Shown here: positions 1 through 8,950 of the stretch, piece by piece
Numbering within the stretch: position 1 is the stretch's first letter
How the letters are laid out: every line of letters begins with the position of its first letter
Assembly (NCBI RefSeq): GCF_020521235.1
Contig: NZ_BLAY01000002.1
Span: 1 to 64,000, forward strand
Length of the DNA stretch: 64,000 nt
Direction: 5' to 3'
Origin: Microseira wollei NIES-4236
GTDB taxonomy: Bacteria > Cyanobacteriota > Cyanobacteriia > Cyanobacteriales > Aerosakkonemataceae
Made by a program: the position numbers and the translations under genes
The notes under the pieces: generated by a model
What the model was told of the DNA's origin: nothing
The model's database searches: none
The model's input: only the letters and a program-made list of their open reading frames with translations

Positions 1-450
1 CAATCAACTCAACTCTGAAAGTAGGGTGCGTTAGCGACAGGGTAACGCACCCATCAATCAACTCAACTCTGAAAGTAGGGTGCGTTAGCGACAGGGTAAC
101 GCACCAATCAATCAACTCAACTCTGAAAGTAGTAACGCACCAATCAATCAACTCAACTCTGAAAGTAGTAACGCACCCATCAATCAACTCAACTCTGAAA
201 GTAGTAACGCACCAATCAATCAACTCAACTCTGAAAGTAGGGTGCGTTAGCGACAGCGTAACGCACCAATCAATCAACTCAACTCTGAAAGTAGGGTGCG
301 TTAGCGACAGGGTAACGCACCCATCAATCAACTCAACTCTGAAAGTAGGGTGCGTTAGCGACAGGGTAACGCACCCATCAATCAACTCAACTCTGAAAGT
401 AGGGTGCGTTAGCGACAGGGTAACGCACCAATCAATCAACTCAACTCTGA
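1..450. repeat. 54/36-bp tandem repeat array with hairpin
   Basis: Ten repeat starts are visible at 1, 55, 109, 145, 181, 217, 271, 325, 379 and 433. Six spacings are 54 bp and three are 36 bp. The 36-bp version lacks 18 bp, one arm of the hairpin formed by GGTGCGTTA and TAACGCACC. The same hairpin motif occurs as dispersed copies near 3900-3970, 60445-60520 and 61050-61160, so the array looks like local amplification of a genome-wide repeat. The last unit runs into the 3' end of the neighbouring minus-strand ORF. Confidence 0.95.
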
Positions 451-771
451 ATGTGGAATTCGAGGCGCATCCGCCCAATCAAAATCTGAATTGGAAACAA
501 ACTTCACCCTTGCCTTACGCACCCGATTTTGGAAAACTCCCAGGGAATAGTAATAAACCTTTATTTCCTTGGATTTACCATCCTGCCTGCGGACTCGAAC
601 CGTTGGATTTTCTTCCCCCGATTGATTAACCGAAACCAAAAGCGATATGCACTCATATTTGGTTCTGTCAAACATTTCCAAAATATCGCCAACTCGGGGA
701 TCTATCCTGGGATCGCGTGGTGTCATAGCTAAAGCAGGTCTACTTGTAACTACACTCTTAATTTTAGACAA
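436..771 (-). CDS. small conserved-looking hypothetical protein
   Basis: The product is a 111-residue basic protein of unknown function. Its middle part (about residues 18-95) has the regular hydrophobic/charged pattern of a folded small domain, including a DPRVGD motif near residue 24 and a YYYSLGVF motif near residue 74. There is no signal peptide or membrane segment. It diverges from hypE with only 12 bp between the two start codons, so the two promoters would have to overlap each other's coding regions. The last about 5 codons lie in the tandem repeat array, suggesting that the C-terminus was redefined by repeat growth. I do not recognise a family. Confidence 0.55.
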   Translation of the reverse strand: MSKIKSVVTSRPALAMTPRDPRIDPRVGDILEMFDRTKYECISLLVSVNQSGEENPTVRVRRQDGKSKEIKVYYYSLGVFQNRVRKARVKFVSNSDFDWADAPRIPHSELS

Positions 772-783
772 ATCGATTTAATT

Positions 784-1890
784 ATGAACGTTTTCCCCAA
801 TACAAATCCAGCACAAAATCCCCTGTTTCAAAACATCGAACAAACCAGGCGACAACGAAGTAAACTGCGCGATACCCATATCACCCTCGCCCACGGTAGC
901 GGCGGTAAAGCGATGCGGGATTTAATCGACGATGTATTTGTAAATAGTTTAGATAATCCCATCCTTTCCCAACTCGAAGATTGGGCGAGTTTTGACCTAG
1001 CATCCTTAATCGCGCAAGGAGACAGACTCGCATTCACCACCGACTCTTATGTCGTCGATCCGCTATTTTTCCCAGGCGGCGACATCGGCACATTAGCAAT
1101 TAACGGCACCGTCAACGATTTAGCAGTTAGCGGTGCAAAACCTCTCTACCTTTCCTGTAGCTTTATATTAGAAGAAGGACTACCAATAGAAACCCTGCGG
1201 CGGGTAGTGCAAAGCATGAAAACTGCCGCGATCGCTGCCGGAATTCAAATCGTTACAGGCGACACAAAAGTCGTGAATCGAGGTTCTGCCGATAAATTAT
1301 TTATCAACACCGCTGGCATAGGAATAATTCGATCCGGCGTTACATGTTCCGCCCATAACATTCAACCAGGAGATGTAGTAATTCTGAACGGCGAACTAGG
1401 AAATCACGGCGCGGCTATATTAATTGCCCGTGGAGAATTAGCCCTCGAAACCGATATTGAAAGCGACTGTCAACCCTTAAATGGATTAGTTGAAACCATC
1501 CTCAACATTTGTCTTGAAATTCGCGCCATGCGGGATGCAACGCGAGGCGGATTAGCCACCGTTTTAAATGAATTTGCCCAAACTTCTAATGTAGGAATCC
1601 GTCTCCACGAACAATCTATCCCCATTCGCGAAGAAGTCAAAGGCGTTTGCGAAATATTAGGTTTAGATCCCCTATATCTAGCAAACGAAGGCAAATTAGT
1701 CTTAGTCGTAAAACCAGAACATGCCCAAACAGTTTTATCAGCAATGAAAACCCATCCCGCCGGAAAAGATGCCAGCATAATCGGCGAAGCAATTCCCTCA
1801 CCGACTGGTGCTGTCTTATTAAAAACAACCTTCGGTGCAGAACGTATAATAGATATGCTAGTCGGCGATCAACTCCCAAGAATTTGCTAA
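784..1890 (+). CDS. hypE: hydrogenase maturation protein HypE (carbamoyl dehydratase)
   Basis: HypE dehydrates the carbamoyl group handed over by HypF to a thiocyanate on its own C-terminal cysteine and then donates the cyanide ligand to the iron of [NiFe]-hydrogenase. Sequence support: the AHGSGGKAM motif near residue 36, the PurM/AIR-synthase-like ATP-binding fold (TTDSYVVDPLFFPGGDIG region), and the conserved C-terminal PRIC with the acceptor cysteine as last residue. At 368 residues it is slightly longer than the usual about 340 because of a roughly 30-residue N-terminal lead that other cyanobacterial HypE proteins also tend to have. hypA and hypB follow after two unrelated genes. hypF, hypC and hypD are not in the window and may lie upstream. 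Confidence 0.96.
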   Translation: MNVFPNTNPAQNPLFQNIEQTRRQRSKLRDTHITLAHGSGGKAMRDLIDDVFVNSLDNPILSQLEDWASFDLASLIAQGDRLAFTTDSYVVDPLFFPGGDIGTLAINGTVNDLAVSGAKPLYLSCSFILEEGLPIETLRRVVQSMKTAAIAAGIQIVTGDTKVVNRGSADKLFINTAGIGIIRSGVTCSAHNIQPGDVVILNGELGNHGAAILIARGELALETDIESDCQPLNGLVETILNICLEIRAMRDATRGGLATVLNEFAQTSNVGIRLHEQSIPIREEVKGVCEILGLDPLYLANEGKLVLVVKPEHAQTVLSAMKTHPAGKDASIIGEAIPSPTGAVLLKTTFGAERIIDMLVGDQLPRIC

Positions 1891-2131
1891 CCTCTTCCTC
1901 TTCTCTTCCTCTGCGCCCTCTGCGCCTGGAGCGGTTCATTAACTCTCTTCCCGGTAGAACATTATCTTCTTCTTCCTTCTTCTTCCTTCGTGTCCTTCGC
2001 GTCTTCGTGGTTCAATAATACTAATTCTTCCGGCGGGAAAAGAGTAATTATGGAAATCAAATAAAAGTAGCAAACAATACTTTATTCCCCGATTGCTTTT
2101 GGGACAATAATCCTAGAAACAAGGAATCAAA

Positions 2132-2584
2132 ATGATGCAACAACTAAGCGAAACAACCTACCAGTGGCTGATAGAAAAAGGCTATAATCCTGCCGACTTA
2201 AATCAGCGGGGGGAAAACGGCGATACCCCATTGATGAAAGCGACGATAGAGGGAGCGATCGCCATCGTCCAAGACCTAATTAATGCAGGCGCAGACCTCG
2301 ATATCAGAAACAACGACGGCAACAATGCCTTGTGGTTCGCTTGCTATAAAAACCATAGCGACTTGATTAAGCTTTTAATCGCTGCAAACATCAATATCGA
2401 CAATCAAAACGATAACGGCGCAACCGCTATAATGTATGCTGCCTCAGCCGGAAAAACCGATGTTGTTAAGTTACTTCTTAAATACAAACCCAACCTAAAG
2501 TTGAAAAATTTAGACGACTTTAGCGCCCTCGATTTCGCCAGTACCCGAGAAGTATTCAAGGTGCTAAAAAATGCTGCAAGCTAA
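2132..2584 (+). CDS. ankyrin-repeat protein
   Basis: A 150-residue protein made of about four ankyrin repeats. Typical cores are visible: GDTPLMKATIEGAIAIVQDL, then an NALWFACYKNHSDLIKLLI unit and an ATAIMYAASAGKTDVVKLLL unit. Ankyrin repeats bind proteins and no enzyme domain is present. The gene overlaps the following SagB-type gene by 14 bp, so the two are probably translationally coupled and may act together. An ankyrin/SagB pair inside a hyp gene cluster suggests a link to hydrogenase maturation or redox chemistry, but this is inference only. The start at 2132 has a second Met codon directly after it. Confidence 0.85.
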   Translation: MMQQLSETTYQWLIEKGYNPADLNQRGENGDTPLMKATIEGAIAIVQDLINAGADLDIRNNDGNNALWFACYKNHSDLIKLLIAANINIDNQNDNGATAIMYAASAGKTDVVKLLLKYKPNLKLKNLDDFSALDFASTREVFKVLKNAAS

Positions 2585-3857
2585 GATAGCCGGGAAAACC
2601 TACCACGACGCTACCAAGCACTCGTATTTATCAGTGCTGATAGACCCAAATTACGTAGATGCGTCCACCCAACCTTCTCCGTTTAAATGCTATCCAAAAT
2701 TTTATAGGAGATTTACCCTTGATGTAAATAATCCGATTCATTCCTTTATCTGGTTAACCAGCGCCATTACCTTTGAAAAAATCTATAAAGATGGCCCCTA
2801 TCAACTGCGCGTAAATCCCTCCGCAGGCGCTTTATATCCCACAGAAATTTACGTGCAAATTAGGGGAATCAAAGGCATCGTCGATGGCATCTATCATCTG
2901 GAAGTCGTCAGTCAATCTCTGACTCTAATCTACGAATTAATCGATGATGGAGTAGAGAGTTACATCTTTCCCAATCAAATTGTCAAAGGCTTCATATTTT
3001 TAGTCAGTTGCGTTTATTATCGCTCCAGTTGGAAATATCAAGACCGCAGCATTCGCTACTGTTTTTTAGATAGCGGACATCATCTCGGTGCGATTGAAGC
3101 TTCCGCCTACCTTCACGACAGAAACCTACAACTTATCTTTGATTTTGATAAAATTTCCCTCAATGCCGATTTGGGCTTTGAGAACAAGGAATTTATCACC
3201 GCTTGCGCCATTTCTGGGGAGGTTGTAGAAAAAAATATAAGGCGTTTAAGGCTCAAAGTTCCCTTTGTCAGCGGCACAGATTATTTTGAGCCAAATCAAT
3301 TTATTGAAAATGGCTATAAACAAACCGCTGAGGCGAAAAGTTACCAACAGCCACTCGCATATCCTCAGTTTAACTTTGATAAAGATAAATTTTTCCAGAC
3401 AATTTGGAATCGGCGGTCAATTCGGCGATTTAAAAAACAGTCGATTTCCCAAGAAAGTTATTGGACTATCCTAAAACAAGTTGAACAACCAATCCCCACA
3501 GAGAGTTTTGAGGAGATAGAAATCTACTCGGTTATCAATCGAGTAGAAGGAATGGAAACGGGTTTGTATAAAGGCAACCATTTGATTAAATCGGGGGATT
3601 TCAGCCAAAAAGCCGGTTACTTATGCGTCAACCAAGCCATCGGTAGAGATAGCGCCGCAACGCTGTTTTTTGTCTCGAATTATAGAAACTATCAAAATGC
3701 CGTACAATTGGCAGGTTTCTTAGGGCAAAGAATTTATCTGTTTAGCAACTATCTGGGAATTGAATGCAGCGGCATAGGCGCTTATTACGACGATGAAACC
3801 CAAGAATTCTTAGGAACAGACAAAGACATTCTGTATGTCATGGCAATTGGAATCTAA
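2571..3857 (+). CDS. SagB/ThcOx-type (nitroreductase-fold) oxidoreductase
   Basis: The 428-residue protein contains two nitroreductase-like halves, as in the SagB/ThcOx dehydrogenase family. That family uses FMN and oxidises azolines in peptide modification, although many members have unknown substrates. The first half has the family's NPSAGALYPTEIYV segment (about residue 83) and the RYCFLDSGHHLGAIEASAY segment (about residue 162). The second half has NRRSIRRFKKQSIS (about residue 281) and a C-terminal region ending at LYVMAIGI. There is no YcaO, leader peptide or transporter gene nearby, so a classical azole-peptide pathway is not supported. It overlaps the ankyrin gene and sits between hypE and hypA. 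Confidence 0.85.
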   Translation: MLQAKIAGKTYHDATKHSYLSVLIDPNYVDASTQPSPFKCYPKFYRRFTLDVNNPIHSFIWLTSAITFEKIYKDGPYQLRVNPSAGALYPTEIYVQIRGIKGIVDGIYHLEVVSQSLTLIYELIDDGVESYIFPNQIVKGFIFLVSCVYYRSSWKYQDRSIRYCFLDSGHHLGAIEASAYLHDRNLQLIFDFDKISLNADLGFENKEFITACAISGEVVEKNIRRLRLKVPFVSGTDYFEPNQFIENGYKQTAEAKSYQQPLAYPQFNFDKDKFFQTIWNRRSIRRFKKQSISQESYWTILKQVEQPIPTESFEEIEIYSVINRVEGMETGLYKGNHLIKSGDFSQKAGYLCVNQAIGRDSAATLFFVSNYRNYQNAVQLAGFLGQRIYLFSNYLGIECSGIGAYYDDETQEFLGTDKDILYVMAIGI

Positions 3858-4051
3858 CTCAAACGGGACTTATGCAACAACACTAAATATGGTGCTATGG
3901 TGCCGTACTCTGCTGGCTAACGCACCCTACATATAGGTGCCGTACTCTGCTGGCTAACGCACCCTACATATAGAAAATTTGCCTAAGTCTTGTCAAAACC
4001 TCCACCCCAATTAGCAATTAGCAATTAGCAATTAGCAATTAGCAATTAACT
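3858..4051. repeat. short dispersed repeats upstream of hypA
   Basis: Two copies of a 38-bp unit containing GGTGCCGTACTCTGCTGGCT and a TAACGCACCCTACATATA end lie at about 3899-3974. These are variants of the TAACGCACC repeat seen at the window start. They are followed by five AGCAATT(A) heptamer-like units at about 4011-4048, ending 3 bp before the hypA start codon. The same AGCAATT microsatellite recurs before the phzF-like gene (59424-59478). Any ribosome binding site for hypA would have to be made from this repeat, and none is evident. Confidence 0.85.
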
Positions 4052-4393
4052 ATGCACGAATTAGGAATCACTCAAAATATCGTCGCCATTGTAGCTGAAC
4101 ATGCCAAAGGCACAAAAGTGCAGCGAGTTACATTAGAAATCGGCAAACTGACAGCGATTATGCCGGATGCCATCCGTTTTTGTTTCGATGTCTGCTGCCA
4201 AGGTACAATTATAGAAGGAGCCGAATTAGAAATTATCGAAATTCCAGGCTTAGCAATATGTCGCCGCTGCGGTGGGGAAGTTCCCCTAGAACAGCCTTTT
4301 GGCATTTGTGGGTGTGGGAGTGCGGACTTAAAAATAATAGCGGGTGAAGAACTGAAAATAAAAGAAATGGAGATAGAAGAATTATGTGTGTAA
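4052..4393 (+). CDS. hypA: hydrogenase nickel incorporation protein HypA
   Basis: HypA delivers nickel to the [NiFe]-hydrogenase large subunit together with HypB. The protein has the usual length (113 residues). It starts with MHELGI, whose N-terminal Met-His-Glu forms the nickel site, and contains the structural zinc site as a CRRC pair near residue 69 and a CGCG pair near residue 89. The 3' end overlaps hypB by 10 bp, which fits coupled translation of the two nickel-insertion proteins. The start codon follows an AGCAATTA repeat directly. Confidence 0.96.
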   Translation: MHELGITQNIVAIVAEHAKGTKVQRVTLEIGKLTAIMPDAIRFCFDVCCQGTIIEGAELEIIEIPGLAICRRCGGEVPLEQPFGICGCGSADLKIIAGEELKIKEMEIEELCV

Positions 4394-5280
4394 CCTGCGG
4401 TTGTTCTGATGATGCTGAAACCAAAATTACCAATCCCGAAACGGGTGAAGTAGTTGCTATCAATTCAAACCTACACCATCATACTCATACTCATACCTTG
4501 GCGGATGGAACTGCGATTACCCATTCCCACAGTCACGCCTCTAGTCATTCTCACAGTCACGAACATCACAGCGATCGCGCCACCGAAGTCGCCCAAATTC
4601 ACGCCAAAATGCACGGGAATACCGTTACCCTGGAAGAGAATATTTTGGCGAAAAATGACTTAATTGCAGCGCAAAATCGGGGATGGTTCAAAGGGAGAAA
4701 TATCCTGGCATTAAATTTAGTCAGTTCTCCAGGTTCCGGGAAAACTACCTTATTAACTCGCACCATTAATGACTTAAAAGAAAAATTTCCGATTTACGTG
4801 ATTGAGGGAGATCAAGAAACCTCTAACGATGCCAAGAAAATCCAAGAAACCGGGTGTAAAGTCGTTCAAATCAATACGGGAACCGGCTGCCATTTAGAAG
4901 CCGCAATGGTAGAACGGGGTTTGCAACAACTCAATCCACCGTTGAATTCAATTGTGATGATTGAAAATGTGGGAAATTTGGTTTGTCCGGCGTTATTCGA
5001 TTTAGGAGAAAAGGCAAAAGTTGCCATTCTTTCTGTTACCGAAGGAGAAGATAAACCGATTAAGTATCCGCATATGTTCCGCGCCAGTGAGGTGATGATT
5101 ATTACTAAAATAGACCTGCTACCTTACGTGCAATTTGATGTAAATCTAGCAATTGAATATGCCAAGCAGGTCAATCCCAAGATGCAGATATTCCAAGTTT
5201 CTGCAACCACTGGCGTTGGGTTAGAAAGTTGGTATGAATGGATTGCTGTAAATCTGCCGAGTTTAGCTGTGCAAATCTGA
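4384..5280 (+). CDS. hypB: hydrogenase nickel incorporation GTPase HypB
   Basis: HypB is the SIMIBI-class GTPase that stores nickel and transfers it with HypA during hydrogenase maturation. It begins MCVTCGCS, the N-terminal CxxCGC high-affinity nickel site. A histidine-rich stretch follows (about residues 32-62, repeated HTHTH and HSHSH), as in metal-storing HypB variants. The P-loop SSPGSGKTTL lies near residue 117, followed by the EGDQET and ITKIDLLPY (G4-like) motifs. It is 298 residues long. The stop codon is TGA, which shows that TGA is a normal stop codon in this genome. Confidence 0.97.
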   Translation: MCVTCGCSDDAETKITNPETGEVVAINSNLHHHTHTHTLADGTAITHSHSHASSHSHSHEHHSDRATEVAQIHAKMHGNTVTLEENILAKNDLIAAQNRGWFKGRNILALNLVSSPGSGKTTLLTRTINDLKEKFPIYVIEGDQETSNDAKKIQETGCKVVQINTGTGCHLEAAMVERGLQQLNPPLNSIVMIENVGNLVCPALFDLGEKAKVAILSVTEGEDKPIKYPHMFRASEVMIITKIDLLPYVQFDVNLAIEYAKQVNPKMQIFQVSATTGVGLESWYEWIAVNLPSLAVQI

Positions 5281-5519
5281 GCAACCTATCATATCAAATC
5301 CGGTTGCATCGGAATGATCGGCCTTTCTTGGTAATTGCTAATTGCCAGCTTGCTAATTGCCAGAAAAGCCCCTACAGGTCGTAATTCCTTAGCAACGGTC
5401 AACGATATCACCTTTGTTTCTTGCTGCGATCTGATTTTTCCGAGAAACCCGGTTTCTTTACGATTTGTGGATCTGAGATTTTGCAGCAGTAATCAGCCGA
5501 GGCAGAACCTCTAGGTTTT

Positions 5520-5545
5520 CGTTCCCAGGCTGCAGCCTGGGAACG
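5520..5545. repeat. palindromic dispersed repeat (CGTTCCCAGGC type)
   Basis: CGTTCCCAGGC and GCCTGGGAACG form a near-perfect 26-bp palindrome about 10 bp downstream of the peptidase stop codon (that gene is on the minus strand). A second copy lies at 21445-21470 and a degraded one near 23829-23846. It could act as a transcript-end hairpin. Apart from this and a GAAACCCGGTTTC palindrome near 5443, the 276-bp gap between hypB and the peptidase holds nothing I can identify. Confidence 0.8.
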
Positions 5546-5556
5546 AGTGGAAACAT

Positions 5557-7323
5557 CTAAAGGATGTCCCAAACTATGCGGTAGTAACCGCTATTTTCAC
5601 CTTTGGGATTGTCGATGTGAAATACTACCAAGTCAGGACGACCGTTACCATTGATATCTGCGATCGCAATGTCTCCTTCCTGGTTCTCCCAGCCGAACCA
5701 TCCGGGGATCGGCTTGACATCATTCCACTGACCTGTGACATTACCTTTTGAGTCTAAAGGCTGACTGATGCGGTAGTAGCCAGTATTGTCACCCTTGGGA
5801 TTGTCGATGTGAAACACAACTAATCTGGCACGACCGCTAACATTTGCGATCGCAATTCCAGCGCCTTGATTTTCCCAGCCAAACCATTTTGGCACTTGTT
5901 TCACATCGCTCCAACCACCAGTTGCATTACCGTTAGCATCTAAGTTCCAACCAATGCGATAGTAGCCGCGATTTTCCCCCCTTGGATTGTCGATATGGAA
6001 AACAATTAAATCTGGACGACCGTTACCGTTGATGTCTGCGATCGCAATTCCAGCGCCTTGATTTTCTGCACCAAACCATCCTGGAACCGGCTTCACATCA
6101 CTCCAGCTAGTTACATTGCCGTTACTATCTAAGTTCCAGCCAATGCGATAGTAGGCGCGATTTTCCCCGCTAGGATTGTCGAGATGCAAGACAATTAAAT
6201 CTGGACGACCGTTACCGTTGATGTCTGCGATCGCAATTCCAGCGCCTTGATTTTCTGCACCAAACCATCCGGGAACCTGTTTTATATCACTCCAGCCACC
6301 CGTCACGTTGCCTTTGGTATCTACATTCCAGCCAATGCGATAGTAGGCGCGATTTTCCCCGCTAGGATTGTCGATGTGAAAAACAATTAAATCTGGACGA
6401 CCGTTACCATTAAGGTCTGCGATCGCCATCCCAGCGCCTTGATTTTCTGCGCCAAACCAACCGGGAATCCGCTTAATATCCGTCGTAGGAACCTTCACCC
6501 CACGCACAGTCCAAAAGGGGAATTCGGTGTCAATTCCGGCTTCGCCATAGGCAATCTTAAAAAAGCCATTATCTCCCCACTCAGTTCCCCAAGAGTTTTT
6601 GCATATCCAGCATTGTTCTGCTTCTGAATAACCGATCACTTCAACGCAGTGAAGACCTTGATCTTCGCCGGTAACGTGTTTGTAAATGCCGCTGCCATAG
6701 GAATAGAAATCTTCATAGACGTGAAGTACAGCACTAACTGGCCCGACATTAGTCAGCCAGTTCTTGCGTTCTACCATATTATTGACGCTGCTCGATTCTG
6801 TAATTTTCACAGCGCGAGCATCTCGATTTTTACCAACAATGCACGCAGGATTGCCTGAAGTAAAAGCACTACTATAAGGGAAACAATCTTCATCTGGCGC
6901 GCCGCGAGTTATGAGCGCATTGTAAGCCTCATGAGGCCACCAACCGTCACAATTTGCACCGTGATCCGAGCAGAAATGAAGATCTGCTTCCGACAAATCG
7001 AGCTTTTGTCCTAGTTCGATCGATGCCATTGATTCAACAGTTGATACCGTACAAAAAGATACGCAGGAACCACAGCTTCCTTGGTCTTTCACTGGACTGA
7101 TGTGGTTGCCGTTGCGATCGCGCCAATCGATTGCCGGTGCAAAGTTAGCTACCACAGATCTGGCGCGGGGAACCATCGCCGCCGCCAAATCCGCTCTATC
7201 AACCACAACCCCTAAAAGTCGTCGCTTTTGAGTGCTAGTAAGCAAAGTCTGGGGAGTTTCTTTTGCTACCCAACTGGCATCAGAACCCTGAATACTAGAA
7301 TTTATTTCGTCAAATGAAGTCAT
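5557..7323 (-). CDS. papain-like (C1A) cysteine peptidase with FG-GAP/VCBS repeats
   Basis: Residues 1-62 look like a pro-region and 63-275 are a C1A peptidase domain. The catalytic set is visible: oxyanion Gln81, nucleophile Cys87 in QGSCGSCVSF, His225 and Asn243 in CKNSWGTEWG. The residue after the nucleophile is Val rather than the usual Trp. Residues 285-588 hold five near-identical repeats of about 60 residues containing IADINGNGRPDL, the calcium-binding DxNGNGxxD loop of FG-GAP/VCBS repeats (the fourth copy is degraded to IANVSGRARL). There is no clear signal peptide. The chagasin-type inhibitor gene starts 349 bp upstream and ends 43 bp before this start codon, so both are probably one transcript. 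The repeats probably mediate binding to a surface or protein. Confidence 0.93.
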   Translation of the reverse strand: MTSFDEINSSIQGSDASWVAKETPQTLLTSTQKRRLLGVVVDRADLAAAMVPRARSVVANFAPAIDWRDRNGNHISPVKDQGSCGSCVSFCTVSTVESMASIELGQKLDLSEADLHFCSDHGANCDGWWPHEAYNALITRGAPDEDCFPYSSAFTSGNPACIVGKNRDARAVKITESSSVNNMVERKNWLTNVGPVSAVLHVYEDFYSYGSGIYKHVTGEDQGLHCVEVIGYSEAEQCWICKNSWGTEWGDNGFFKIAYGEAGIDTEFPFWTVRGVKVPTTDIKRIPGWFGAENQGAGMAIADLNGNGRPDLIVFHIDNPSGENRAYYRIGWNVDTKGNVTGGWSDIKQVPGWFGAENQGAGIAIADINGNGRPDLIVLHLDNPSGENRAYYRIGWNLDSNGNVTSWSDVKPVPGWFGAENQGAGIAIADINGNGRPDLIVFHIDNPRGENRGYYRIGWNLDANGNATGGWSDVKQVPKWFGWENQGAGIAIANVSGRARLVVFHIDNPKGDNTGYYRISQPLDSKGNVTGQWNDVKPIPGWFGWENQEGDIAIADINGNGRPDLVVFHIDNPKGENSGYYRIVWDIL

Positions 7324-7366
7324 TGATTACCTCTTGGCGTTTAATCGTTTTGAATTTTTCCGCTCG

Positions 7367-7672
7367 TTAAGCTTTAATATCAACTTCCAGCGTATGTTCC
7401 GCAACAGGGGGTTGATTTTTTTCCCAAGGTCGCCGCTGCATAAAGCGAATTGTCAGGTGTCCCGTCGCGAGTCCCCGCAGGATAAATACTTGATCCATGC
7501 TGGAACCAACAGCTGGAAATTCGCTACTTTTTGCTGTTGTCTGCGATATATCAATTAAGTTGCTGTCCCAGGCGATATCATAAGTCCACAGATATCCTGC
7601 TGCTCCTAACCCTGGTAATCTGAGCGTGTAGGTTTCACCAACTTTGAGATCGATTTTTGCTGGTAATTCCAT
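7367..7672 (-). CDS. chagasin-family (I42) cysteine peptidase inhibitor
   Basis: Chagasins are tight-binding inhibitors of papain-family peptidases. The protein is 101 residues with no signal peptide. It has the three family loops in order: a GLGAAGYLW version of the NPTTGY/F loop (residues 21-29), a middle loop around GSSMDQVF (about residue 56), and RRPWEK, the RPW/F loop (about residue 79). Its position directly upstream of a C1A peptidase on the same strand suggests that it protects the cell from, or times the activity of, that enzyme. The pairing with the neighbour is inferred from gene order; the family call rests on the loops. Confidence 0.88.
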   Translation of the reverse strand: MELPAKIDLKVGETYTLRLPGLGAAGYLWTYDIAWDSNLIDISQTTAKSSEFPAVGSSMDQVFILRGLATGHLTIRFMQRRPWEKNQPPVAEHTLEVDIKA

Positions 7673-8188
7673 TGCTAACTGCTCCTGAAAACAGAACTAG
7701 CGGCGCGATTATCCTGCGGACTGAGCGAACGCATTTGCACACAGCCATCTCGGTTCGCTTATCTCTAATGATCGGATATGCGCTCTTGTTATGGCAGTAC
7801 CCTCATGGGTACTTCCACCCAGAGGTAGCGGCTCAAGACGCACCCAGTCATTAGCAGGTTACCACGATTATCAGGTTTCTTTTTTGCGATCGCTTCACTT
7901 TTATTTTCAGTAAATTTACTTACTTGTTGCTCTGTAAATAACATAAAACTTTATCATGCTTTCATGAATTTAGTATGTTCATTTGATGAAGTTGAGATCC
8001 TGATAATTCAGTGTGATACATACATAAGTAAGGGAAATTACTATCCGTATTTTCCCAGGTAACGATCCGATTCTCGTGCCTCGCACCCAGGTTTCGGGTT
8101 GCAAGCAGACACAAGAGTAACAATATCGCCGAGTGAAATTTCCCCATCCATAAAGCAAAAACTTGACTAGAGCAAGAGGTACAATACC
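7673..8188. other. intergenic region, no gene seen
   Basis: This 516-bp stretch separates the divergent inhibitor gene from the PEP-CTERM genes and should hold both promoters. It contains only short overlapping reading frames on the minus strand (about 7962-8206), with no protein-like composition and no ribosome binding sites. I see no RNA gene or clear operator. A possible ribosome binding site, AAGAGGTAC, lies about 10 bp before the ATG at 8189. Confidence 0.6.
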
Positions 8189-8899
8189 ATGTCTAAAATC
8201 TGGCAAAAATTAACAGCGTTAACTACTGGTGCATTTCTTAGCTGGCTCGCCATAGAAGCTAACCCAGCACAAGCTGCCTTATTCCATTTTTTCAGCGAGG
8301 GACAAGGACGGCTGTTTGGAGATCTGTATTTTAATGACGCGACTTCCGGCTTGACGGGAATTGGTACCGAAGAAGCTAGCTTATCGCAATTAAACGCTAC
8401 TTTTGGATTTTATTTTGAAACAAACAGTACTTTACCTTATGGGCGTACTTTAAGTTGGGGTAATCCCGATTTACTCAGTTCTCCAGTTTTTAGTTTTGAA
8501 TCGGGTTCCTTGGTAGGAGTGAACTTAGCTTTAGCACCTAAAGAGGTTACTTGGAGAAATCCTGGACAAGGCGGCGGCTTATGGGTCGAGACAAATGAAG
8601 TTTTTCTCCAGGATGCTACCTACAGGGTCAAGCGATCGCTCGTAATTAAGGGAGCCTATGACCTTACTTGCCCTCCTTTTATTTATGTTCCTTACCCTCC
8701 TTATTCTTTACCTAATCCTAATTGTGGCTCCAGGGACTATCCAGGACCCACCTATGAAACGACAGGTCGAATCAATTTCGTTACCCGAGTACCGTTTCAA
8801 AGACCAACGAGCGTTCCAGAACCCGCCAGCGTAGTCGGTTTATCCTTATTAGGTTTGGCCTTTCTTTTGAAGCAAAAAACCGCCTCATCTCAAGGCTAA
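8189..8899 (+). CDS. PEP-CTERM protein, paralogue 1 of 3
   Basis: A 236-residue exported protein. It has an N-terminal signal peptide (residues 1-30, cleavage likely after NPAQA) and a C-terminal sorting signal: VPEP, a hydrophobic helix GLSLLGLAFLL, and a basic KQK tail. PEP-CTERM proteins are recognised by exosortase, cleaved at the PEP motif and delivered to the cell surface. The mature domain has the motif NDATSGLTGIG (about residue 49) and no recognised enzyme fold. It is first of three tandem copies and is the most diverged in its signal peptide and middle part. The exosortase gene is not in the window. Confidence 0.9.
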   Translation: MSKIWQKLTALTTGAFLSWLAIEANPAQAALFHFFSEGQGRLFGDLYFNDATSGLTGIGTEEASLSQLNATFGFYFETNSTLPYGRTLSWGNPDLLSSPVFSFESGSLVGVNLALAPKEVTWRNPGQGGGLWVETNEVFLQDATYRVKRSLVIKGAYDLTCPPFIYVPYPPYSLPNPNCGSRDYPGPTYETTGRINFVTRVPFQRPTSVPEPASVVGLSLLGLAFLLKQKTASSQG

Positions 8900-8950
8900 A
8901 AAATGCAGTTTTCCACCAGGATCATAATTTGAAATAGCAGGTACACTCCA

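Noticed and set aside
1-450. CRISPR array
   Set aside because: The units are contiguous 54/36-bp repeats without unique spacers, and no cas genes are near.
2571-3857. Azole-modified peptide (RiPP) cluster based on the SagB-type gene
   Set aside because: No YcaO, E1-like or precursor peptide gene was found nearby.
7962-8206. Two short minus-strand ORFs before the PEP-CTERM genes
   Set aside because: They overlap each other in different frames, have low-complexity composition and no ribosome binding sites.
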